A DNA stretch of 64,000 bases from Modestobacter caceresii (GTDB lineage: Bacteria > Actinomycetota > Actinomycetes > Mycobacteriales > Geodermatophilaceae). The DNA lies in the NCBI RefSeq assembly GCF_000761485.1, contig NZ_JPMX01000075.1, positions 99,052 to 163,051 on the forward strand, read 5' to 3'. The position numbers and the translations under genes were made by a program. Numbering within the stretch: the stretch's first letter is position 1; each line of letters opens with the position of its first letter. The notes beneath the pieces are model-generated. The model made no database searches. It saw only the letters and a list, made by a program, of their open reading frames with translations, and had not been told where the DNA came from. Shown here piece after piece: positions 57,205-64,000 of this stretch.

Positions 57205-60200
57205 ATGGGCGTCTCCCCGTGCCCGCAGCACACCGCGACAACCGATCTGCGGCTCTCCGTGGCCCTCGACTGCGTGCCGGTGGTCGGCGAGGCGCTGGCC
57301 CGCGCCGGCGTGTCCGTCGTCGCCGGCCTCACGCTGACCGGCGCCGGCGAGCCGGTGCACGGCGCGCGGGTGGTCGTCACGATCGCCTCCTCCGACGGCC
57401 CCCTGGGCGACCCGGTCGAGCTGACCGTGGAGGTCGAACCCGGCCGGACGACGGTGTTCACCGACCTGGACCTGCGGCTGGACCCGGCCGTCCTCGCCGC
57501 CGTCGCCGAACCCGGCACGGCCACCGTCGAGGCCCGGGTCGAGCGGGACGGGCAGCTGCTGGGCTGCACCCGCACCGCCGTCCGGGTGCTCGCCGCCGGG
57601 CAGTGGCTGGCCGCGCCGACGCCGCTGGCCCTGGAGCTGCTGGCCGCACACGTGCAGCCGGGCTCCCCCGCGGTGGCCGGGCTGGTCGGCGCGGCCGCCG
57701 ACCTGCTGCGCCAGCGCACCGGTGACCCCACGGTCGGCGGGCACCCGACCGGCACGGCACGCGTCGACGGGACGCGCATCGACGAGACGGCCGCGGCGAT
57801 CGTGGAGGCCATGCGGCGCCGGGCGATCCGCCCGCGCCCCGCGGTCGCGAGCTGGGCCGACGTCCCGCAGCGGGTGCGCACCCCCGACCAGGTCCTCGAC
57901 GACCGGGCCGGCACCAGCCTGGACACCGTGCTCACCCTGGCCGCCGCGCTGGAGCACGCCGGGATCCGTCCGCTGCTGTGGATCGCCGCCGACGGCGCGA
58001 CCTGCCCGGGGCACGCCTTCCTCGGCTACTGGCGGGTCGAACGCTGCGCCGAGAGCGCGGCCACCACGGAGGTCTCCGGGCTCGCCGAGCTGGTCGACCA
58101 GGGCGCGATCGCGCTCGTGGAGACCACGATGCTGGGGATCGCCGCGGAGCCGGCGACCTTCGGAGACCTGCACCGCACGGCCGCCGCCGCCTGGCTCGCC
58201 GGTGACCTGCACCGGGTGCTCGGGGTCACCGACGTGCACCGCGCACGGCTGGACGGCGTCGACCCGCTCCCGCTGCCGGGACTGCCCGACCGCGGCCCGA
58301 CCGGGAGCCCGACCCGCGCGGGGGCCCGACCGGCGGCGACGGCGGCCGCGCTGCTGGACCTGGACCGGGCCGACGGCGGCATCGTGCCGCTCACCGTGCC
58401 GCCCGGGCGGCTGACCGTCCTCGCCGAGCGGCTCGCCGCCGACGCCGCGCTCACCCTGGTGCCCACCGACCAGCTCGGCGCCGCAGCCCGGCGGCGTGGC
58501 ATCCGGTCGGCCCGGGACCTGCCACCGCACCAGCTCGGCGAGCTGCTCGTCGAGCACGGCGGGCTGTACGCCGAGCTGGGCTCGGCCGACTACGCGCGCC
58601 GGCTGGCCGCGCTCGCCGACCGGGCGGCCGCGCTGGTCGAGGAGACCGGCACCGGCGACCTGCACCTGGCGCTGGGGTCGGTGACCTGGGAGCTCGACGG
58701 CCGGCCGGTGCGCTCGCCGCTGGTGCTGGTGCCGGTCCTCCTCTCCCGGGTGGCGAGCACCGGCGCCTACCGGCTGACCGCCGACCCGGCGGGGGCGATC
58801 GGCCCGAACGGGCACCTGCTGGCCGAGCTGCGCCGCCGTACCGGCGTGGCCGTGCCGGCCCTGGACGACGGCGGCGACCCCGACCTGGCCGTCGTCCTGC
58901 CGGCACTGCGGCAGGAGCTGGCCCAACGCGGGCTGCCGCACCGGGTCGAGCCGACCGCCGACCTGGCGGTGCTGCCCGCGGCGTCCGCCCGGATCCGGCA
59001 GGACGCCGACCAGCTCGGCGCGGCCGCCCTGCGCAACCCACTGGTGCCGGTGCTGCTGCGCCCCGGCCAGCCCTTCGTCGACCCGGTGCCGGCACCCGGC
59101 AGCGCACTGGCCACCGACCTGGCCGAGCTCGCCGCGACCCTGCCGCTGCCCGCCGACACCGACCAGCTGCAGGCGATCACCGACGCCACCGCCGGGCGGA
59201 CCTTCGTGCTCGAGGGCGCGCCCGGCACCGGCAAGTCGCAGACGGTCGCCAACCTGGTCGCCGCCGCCGCGGCCGGCGGTCAACGGGTGCTGGTCCTCGC
59301 CGCACAGCAGTCCGCGCTGGACGCGGTGTCCCGGCGGCTCGACGGCGTGGGGCTCGGCGGGCTGGTCACCGGCCTGCGCCGTCCCGCCGACGTCCCGTCC
59401 GATGCCGGGGACCCCCCGGCGGTCGCCCCGCTCCCCGCTCTCCCCGACGAGCTGCGGACGGCGCGGCGCGAGCTGGCCGGCTACGCCGAGCGGCTGCACG
59501 CCCCCAACTCCGCCGGGCTGTCGCTGTACGCCGCCCGCGCCGGGGTGCTCTCCGCGGTGCCCGGCACCCCGGCGCTGCCGCTGGCGACGACGTTCGTCGC
59601 CACCGCGTCGGCGCGCACCACCGCGAAGGTCCACCAGCTGCTGACCACCCTCCCCGAGGTCGCCGCCCGCACCCGGCCGCGGCCGAGGCACCCGTGGGGG
59701 TTCCTCGACTCGGCCGACGCCGACCCGGTCGCGGTGCACGCCGCGGTGCTCGCGGTCGACACGGCGCTCCGCGCGCTGCCGCCGGCCGGGCCGCTGGCGC
59801 GGGTGATCGCCGCGGCGCGGACCCCGGAGGACCTCGACGCGGTCGCCACCGTGCTCGCCGGCCCGGACGTGCCGCTCGCCGCGGTGGACGCCGTCCGCAC
59901 CCCGGAGTGGGCCGAGGACGTCGCCGTGCTGCTCGCCGAGATCTCCGCGTTCGTCACCGCGGCGCACCCCGGGCTCGACGTGGCCCTGCCCGAGGCGCTG
60001 GACCTGCCGCTGGCCGGGATCGCCGAGGACGCCGAGCAGGCGGCGGTGTCCGGGCGGTTCGGCCGGGCCAAGCGGCTGGCGGCGGTGCTCACCGAGCTCA
60101 CCCCGTCGCTGCAGCCGGACGCGCACGTGGAGCCGACCGACGTCCCGCTGCTGACCGCGGAGCTGCTCCAGGTGCAGGGAGCGGCCCGCGAGCTGACCAT

Positions 60201-62862
60201 GCGATGCACGACGGTGGCCGGGCTGGCGGTGCCGTGGAACTGGAACCCGCTGACCGACCCGCACCTGGTCGAACGGCAGGTCGCCGCCCTGCGCCGGCTC
60301 GGCTCCGCGCTGGACGGCGACCCGGCCTTCACTCCCCCGCTGCGCCGCTTCCTGGACACCGCGCCGGCACCGGACCCCGCGCGGGCCGTGGCGGTCCGGA
60401 AGCTGCGGGCCGCGCTGACCGCCCTGCCGGTGGCCTGTCTGGGCTCGTTGGACCAGCTCGTCGCGTGGGCCGGGGACACCGGCCTGGTGCGGCTGTGGGA
60501 CACGACGCAGGACGAGCGGGCCGTCGAGCAGTTCGGCGTCCCCTCGCTCGGGCACTGGCTGGACCTGCTCCGGCACCTGCACCTGCTGGAGGCCGCCGGG
60601 CTCGCCGAGGCGCGCGCCGCACTGCTGTCCGGATCGGTGCCCGCCGACGACGCCGTCGCCGCCTTCGACCGCGGGGTGGCCGAGGCGTCGTTCGCCGAGC
60701 GCTCGGCGGCCGGCGGACTCGGCGTCGCCGACGCGCGGGCTGCGGAGCAGGCGGTCCACCGGGCGCTCGCGGCGTCGGCGGCGACCCGGGCACAGGCGGC
60801 TGCGACCCTCGCCGAGGGCGACCGGACCCGGGCGGTGCTCGCCACCCCGGACGCCGTCGCCCGCTTCCTCCCCCCGACGGCCGGCTCGTTCGACCTGGTG
60901 GTGATCGAGGACGCGTCGTCGCTGCGGGTCACCGACGCGCTCGGTGCGCTGGGCCGGGCGAGCGCGGCGGTGGTGGTCGGCGACCGCCAGCAGCTGCCGC
61001 CGCGTGCTGCGATCGACGAGGCCCCCGACGAGGGGCTGCTCGCCGCCTGCCTGCGCGCCGGGGTGCCGCGGCGGGAGCTGACCTGGCACCACCGCAGCGC
61101 CGACGAGTCGCTGGTCGCGTTCGCCGACGTCGTGGCCTATGGCTCCCGGCTGACGACGGTGCCCGGCCCGCCGGCCGGGCCAGCGATCTCGCTGGTGCAG
61201 GTGGACGGCGTCTTCCTGCGCGCGGGCGAGCAGCGGGGCACCAACCCGGGCGAGGCGGAGGCGGTGGTCGCCGAGCTGCGGCAGCGGTTCGCGGCGTCGG
61301 CGGAGTCGGTGCCCTCCGTGGCCGTGGTGGCGCTGCACGGGCCGCAGTGCCGGCTGATCGAGGGCCTGCTGCGGGTGGGCCGGGACCGGGCGGCCGAGGC
61401 GCTGGACCGGGGCGAGCTGCGGGTGCGGGAGGTGGAGGCCGCGCAGGGCGAGGAGGCCGACGTCGTCCTGCTGTCGCTGGGGTGCGCGGCCGACGAGCGG
61501 GGCTGCCTGCCGCTGGACCTCGGGCCGCTGAACCGGGCCGGCGGTGAGCGACGGCTGACCGTGGCGGTGAGCCGGGCCCGCCGGCAGGTGGTGGTCTTCG
61601 CGTCGTTCCCGCTGTCGCTGCTGCGGCCGGTGACGACGACCCAGCCGGGTGTGCGTCGGCTGCGGACCTACCTGGAGCAGGCGGTGCACGGCACGGACAC
61701 GGTCCCGCGGCGCTCCGGGGCGGTGCCGGACCCGCACCGGGACGAGGTCGCCGCCGCGCTGCGTGGTCGCGGGCTCGTGGTGCGCACCGACGTCGGGCTC
61801 TCCCCGTTCCGGGTCGACCTGACCGTCGCCCGGGCGGAGGCGCCGGCGCGGCCGGTCCTGGCGGTGCTGCTGGACGGCCCGGCGTGGGCGGAGCGGGCGC
61901 CGGTGGACCGGGAGCTGGCGTACCTGGAGCTGGCGGAGCTGCGCGGCTGGCCGGCGGTGGAGCGGGTGTGGCTGCCGGAGTGGCTGGCCGAGGAGGAGAC
62001 GGTGCTCGACCGGCTGGTCGCGGCGGTGGCGGGTGCCGCTCCGGTGGCGCCGCTGCTGCCGCCGCTGCCGGCCCCGGTCGCCGAGGTCGCCGAGCCGGAG
62101 GAGGAGATCGACCCGTTCGACCCGGACGCTCCCGACGTGGAGGACGAGGTGTCGACGGCGGAGCCGGTGCGCTGCGCGGCGCACCCGGTGGTGACGCCGG
62201 CGCTGCTGGCGGGTGAGGTGCCGTTCCGGGCGTGGACGCCGAAGCCGGTGGGCGAGCCGCAGATGCTGCGGCAGCTGGCGAACCCGGAGGCGGCCCGGCT
62301 GGTGCGGCGGGTGCTCGCGGCGGGGATCCGGGCGGAGGGGCCGATCCACCGGGAGCGGCTGGCCCGGCTGACGGCGTCGGCGTTCGGGGTGCCGCGGGTG
62401 AACGCGGCGCGGATGGAGTCGATCCTGGCGCTGCTGCCGGAGCCGGGTGCGGAGTTCCTGTGGCCCGCGACGTCGGACCGGACGCCGCTGGACCCGGCGG
62501 GGTGGACGTCGTTCCGGCGCCAGGCGGCGAGCACCGACCGGGCGCTGGAGCACGTGCCGCCGGAGGAGATCGGCAACGCGATGGTGGCGCTGTGCCGGTC
62601 GGTGGCCGGGATGACCCGCGACGACCTGTTCCAGCAGACGCTGGCGGTGTTCGGGCACCGCCGCCGGCACCCGGTGCTGATGCCGCCGCTGGAGCTGGCA
62701 CTGGCCCAAGCGGTGCGGGCCGGCCGGATCACCCGGCAGAGCGCCGGTCAGTGGCTGACCGCGGTGGCCGACGGCGATGCGGACCTGCACGCGGTCCCCA
62801 CGCCGCCCGTCCCGCCGAGCACGGTGGTGCAGGAACACCTGGACCAGCCCGCCGCCGGGTGA
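57205..62862 (+). CDS. Diverged paralogue of the giant transglutaminase-like/helicase/nuclease protein
   Basis: This 1885-residue protein aligns with the protein at 16982-22999 along its length. Walker A is kept, with K677 in GAPGTGKSQ. The transglutaminase Cys is Ser at the same number, S238 (AGTSLDTV), while H270 remains after a six-residue insert that includes C267. The DUF4011 signature is reduced to LLDLDRADGG. Walker B reads IEDAS (E1235-D1236) instead of FDEAS. Motif V reads AQGEEADVV. D1538 (FRVDLTV) and D1557 (LLDGPAW) of the nuclease remain, but the basic Arg-Asp region after them is lost. The DUF3320-like tail is intact. The open frame is unbroken, so it looks selected rather than decayed. 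LysR lies upstream and a secreted protein downstream. Confidence 0.85.
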   Translation: MGVSPCPQHTATTDLRLSVALDCVPVVGEALARAGVSVVAGLTLTGAGEPVHGARVVVTIASSDGPLGDPVELTVEVEPGRTTVFTDLDLRLDPAVLAAVAEPGTATVEARVERDGQLLGCTRTAVRVLAAGQWLAAPTPLALELLAAHVQPGSPAVAGLVGAAADLLRQRTGDPTVGGHPTGTARVDGTRIDETAAAIVEAMRRRAIRPRPAVASWADVPQRVRTPDQVLDDRAGTSLDTVLTLAAALEHAGIRPLLWIAADGATCPGHAFLGYWRVERCAESAATTEVSGLAELVDQGAIALVETTMLGIAAEPATFGDLHRTAAAAWLAGDLHRVLGVTDVHRARLDGVDPLPLPGLPDRGPTGSPTRAGARPAATAAALLDLDRADGGIVPLTVPPGRLTVLAERLAADAALTLVPTDQLGAAARRRGIRSARDLPPHQLGELLVEHGGLYAELGSADYARRLAALADRAAALVEETGTGDLHLALGSVTWELDGRPVRSPLVLVPVLLSRVASTGAYRLTADPAGAIGPNGHLLAELRRRTGVAVPALDDGGDPDLAVVLPALRQELAQRGLPHRVEPTADLAVLPAASARIRQDADQLGAAALRNPLVPVLLRPGQPFVDPVPAPGSALATDLAELAATLPLPADTDQLQAITDATAGRTFVLEGAPGTGKSQTVANLVAAAAAGGQRVLVLAAQQSALDAVSRRLDGVGLGGLVTGLRRPADVPSDAGDPPAVAPLPALPDELRTARRELAGYAERLHAPNSAGLSLYAARAGVLSAVPGTPALPLATTFVATASARTTAKVHQLLTTLPEVAARTRPRPRHPWGFLDSADADPVAVHAAVLAVDTALRALPPAGPLARVIAAARTPEDLDAVATVLAGPDVPLAAVDAVRTPEWAEDVAVLLAEISAFVTAAHPGLDVALPEALDLPLAGIAEDAEQAAVSGRFGRAKRLAAVLTELTPSLQPDAHVEPTDVPLLTAELLQVQGAARELTMRCTTVAGLAVPWNWNPLTDPHLVERQVAALRRLGSALDGDPAFTPPLRRFLDTAPAPDPARAVAVRKLRAALTALPVACLGSLDQLVAWAGDTGLVRLWDTTQDERAVEQFGVPSLGHWLDLLRHLHLLEAAGLAEARAALLSGSVPADDAVAAFDRGVAEASFAERSAAGGLGVADARAAEQAVHRALAASAATRAQAAATLAEGDRTRAVLATPDAVARFLPPTAGSFDLVVIEDASSLRVTDALGALGRASAAVVVGDRQQLPPRAAIDEAPDEGLLAACLRAGVPRRELTWHHRSADESLVAFADVVAYGSRLTTVPGPPAGPAISLVQVDGVFLRAGEQRGTNPGEAEAVVAELRQRFAASAESVPSVAVVALHGPQCRLIEGLLRVGRDRAAEALDRGELRVREVEAAQGEEADVVLLSLGCAADERGCLPLDLGPLNRAGGERRLTVAVSRARRQVVVFASFPLSLLRPVTTTQPGVRRLRTYLEQAVHGTDTVPRRSGAVPDPHRDEVAAALRGRGLVVRTDVGLSPFRVDLTVARAEAPARPVLAVLLDGPAWAERAPVDRELAYLELAELRGWPAVERVWLPEWLAEEETVLDRLVAAVAGAAPVAPLLPPLPAPVAEVAEPEEEIDPFDPDAPDVEDEVSTAEPVRCAAHPVVTPALLAGEVPFRAWTPKPVGEPQMLRQLANPEAARLVRRVLAAGIRAEGPIHRERLARLTASAFGVPRVNAARMESILALLPEPGAEFLWPATSDRTPLDPAGWTSFRRQAASTDRALEHVPPEEIGNAMVALCRSVAGMTRDDLFQQTLAVFGHRRRHPVLMPPLELALAQAVRAGRITRQSAGQWLTAVADGDADLHAVPTPPVPPSTVVQEHLDQPAAG

Positions 62863-62915
62863 TCTGCTCCGGCGACCCACGACGCTTCCGTCCATCCATC
62901 CACGGGGAGATCACC

Positions 62916-63776
62916 TTGTCGAGTGCACGACGCATCACGTACGCCTGTGCGGCCACGGCCCTGATCGGCGTGCTGACCGCCGGCCCAGCGCTGGCGGCGG
63001 GGACGGTGACGATCACCCCGGCGGAGACCGCTGCGGAGGGCGCGGACTGGTACTTCAGCAACGCCCACCGCGGGGAGAACGACCCGGCTCCCGCCCCCAC
63101 CACCGGTGCGGGCGGCATCGCCGCGGCGCCGGCGGACAGCGGCTTCGGCGACGCCGCCTACCGGCTGGTGCTGGACGCAGCGTCGGAGAAGGCCCGGCTG
63201 ATGTCGGACGTGCTCGACGGCCGGCCGCTGTCGGACCTGGCCGGGGTCACCTACTCGTCGTTCGTGACGGGGCTGCCGGGCTACGGGCCGTCGATCAACG
63301 TGGAGGTCGACCCCGCCGGCCCGGACGACTTCGCGACCTTGGTGTGGGAGGCGAACAAGGCCGGCTTCACCATCGCCGAGGGCGAGTGGCAGGCCTGGGA
63401 CACGACCGGGAGCACCGGGGGCCGGGCCGGGGGCTGGTGGACCCCGAGCATCCAGCCGTTCGGCTCCTCGACTCCCGGTTCGAACGCCTCGCCCACGACG
63501 CTCGCCACCCTCACCGAGCACTTCGGGGCGGGCACGACGATCACCGGCTTCGCGGTGAACACCGGTCGGGGCAACGCGGGCCTGGACGCCTACGTGGACG
63601 GCATCGGGATCACGGTGGACGGCGAGACGACGGTGTACGACGTCGAGCCGCGGGTGTTCACCAAGGAGGACTGCAAGAACGGCGGCTGGGCGACCGAGTT
63701 CGAGGCCGGTCAGTTCGCCAACCAGGGTGAGTGCGTGAGCTCGTTCGCCTCGAAGGCCAAGGTCAGCAAGGAGTAG
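62916..63776 (+). CDS. Secreted protein with C-terminal CKNGGW motif
   Basis: This 286-residue protein has a signal peptide (RRITYACAATALIGVLTAG, then ALAAG) and a mature part rich in beta strands, Gly, Thr and Asp. It ends with DCKNGGWATEFEAGQFANQG and ECVSSFASK, the two-cysteine motif found at the C-terminus of many secreted actinobacterial proteins. No enzyme signature is visible. The start is a TTG at 62916 with GGGGAGA five bases upstream; there is no ATG in the region. It lies 53 bp after the second giant gene on the same strand. It could be a surface or matrix protein. Confidence 0.78.
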   Translation: MSSARRITYACAATALIGVLTAGPALAAGTVTITPAETAAEGADWYFSNAHRGENDPAPAPTTGAGGIAAAPADSGFGDAAYRLVLDAASEKARLMSDVLDGRPLSDLAGVTYSSFVTGLPGYGPSINVEVDPAGPDDFATLVWEANKAGFTIAEGEWQAWDTTGSTGGRAGGWWTPSIQPFGSSTPGSNASPTTLATLTEHFGAGTTITGFAVNTGRGNAGLDAYVDGIGITVDGETTVYDVEPRVFTKEDCKNGGWATEFEAGQFANQGECVSSFASKAKVSKE

Positions 63777-63872
63777 CGGCAGCTCGCGGGCCCCGCCGTC
63801 ATGCCGACGGCGGGGCCGGCATCCCTCCCGGCGCACCTCTCCCCGACCGGTGCGCCACCGGCGCAACGCGCC

Positions 63873-63911
63873 CTCGTACCCCCACGCCTTCGGGAGGCGC
63901 GGGGGTACGAG
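63873..63911. terminator. Hairpin between convergent genes at the right edge
   Basis: CTCGTACCCCCACGCC (63873-63888) faces GGCGCGGGGGTACGAG (63896-63911), a 16-bp stem with one mismatch and a 7-nt loop. It lies between the secreted-protein gene and the partial minus-strand gene. Confidence 0.68.
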
Positions 63912-63920
63912 AGCCGGGCG

Positions 63921-64000
63921 TCAGACCTGCAGTGAGAACAGTCCGATGAGGATCTCGGTGTCGTCGGGGCGGTAGGTGCGCCATCGTCCGCCGGGATCTC
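63921..64000 (-). CDS. 3' end of an unidentified gene
   Basis: The minus strand reads an open frame that ends in PGGRWRTYRPDDTEILIG followed by LFSLQV and a TGA at 63921. Codon usage and the preceding hairpin support a real gene that continues beyond the window. About 26 residues are too few to name the product. Confidence 0.55.
   Translation of the reverse strand, partial: DPGGRWRTYRPDDTEILIGLFSLQV

Noticed and set aside
56230..62895. Open frame of more than 2200 codons on the minus strand across the second giant gene
   Set aside because: It is the mirror frame of a high-GC coding region. Its translation is Arg/Gly/Pro-rich with no domain, while the plus strand has clear helicase motifs.
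1..64000. Prophage, transposon or integrative element
   Set aside because: No integrase, transposase, phage structural gene, att-like repeats or tRNA was seen, and composition looks even throughout.

Overview
This 64 kb window is chromosomal DNA from a very high-GC actinobacterium. Codons end almost always in G or C, GTG starts are common, and ATGA/GTGA start-stop overlaps are frequent. The gene content points to the Geodermatophilaceae (Blastococcus/Geodermatophilus/Modestobacter type), although that placement is inference. Supporting genes are a mycothiol-type DinB enzyme, an F420-type LLM oxidoreductase, a fused response regulator/thioredoxin-reductase-like flavoprotein and a DUF2382 stress protein. 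I see no tRNA, rRNA, IS element, integrase or CRISPR array. Apart from the partial gene at the right edge, every gene reads through intact.

Region 1 (1-12.5 kb) is metabolic and signalling. It holds thiolase, SDR, and a TPP riboswitch driving an alcohol dehydrogenase plus an MFS transporter. Next come a three-gene redox-signalling operon (response regulator-flavoprotein fusion, cNMP-type histidine kinase, UBP zinc finger), LarA, a hotdog thioesterase and a phosphotriesterase-like hydrolase. Region 2 (12.5-16.9 kb) holds a ferritin-like unknown, a TetR regulator and a stress locus (PRC/DUF2382 protein and a four-helix membrane protein) with strong hairpins between genes.

Region 3 (17-23.6 kb) is dominated by a 2005-residue protein joining a transglutaminase-like domain, DUF4011, an SF1 helicase, a Vsr/DUF559-like nuclease and a DUF3320-like tail. 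Its 3' end overlaps a convergent HD-domain gene. A 1885-residue paralogue lies at 57.2-62.9 kb. That copy has lost or altered several catalytic signatures but keeps a full reading frame. The pair is the best candidate here for an undescribed system, possibly phage defence.

Region 4 (23.7-36.7 kb) is a mixed housekeeping and envelope region. It contains a NmrA/MarR divergent pair, a 50-residue basic protein, a voltage-sensor-like membrane protein, an LLM oxidoreductase and two paralogous monofunctional transglycosylases on either side of a NUDIX gene and rtcB. It continues with a membrane metallophosphoesterase, a zinc-ribbon protein with an McrB-N-like domain, a DUF3048 lipoprotein and a secreted M28 peptidase.

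Region 5 (36.8-51.1 kb) is a peptide/amino-acid catabolic island. Two convergent operons each carry a dehydratase followed by an amidohydrolase. One adds RidA and a carbamoylase-type hydrolase, the other a complete Opp/Dpp ABC importer. A two-domain Lrp regulator and an M20 amidohydrolase lie beside them, and a CRP/GlxR-like site lies upstream of oppD. Region 6 (51.2-57.1 kb) is a LysR-controlled operon of an FAD oxidoreductase, an NAD epimerase and an NMT1/SsuABC-type importer. The window ends with the second giant protein, a secreted CKNGGW-motif protein and the 3' end of a further gene.
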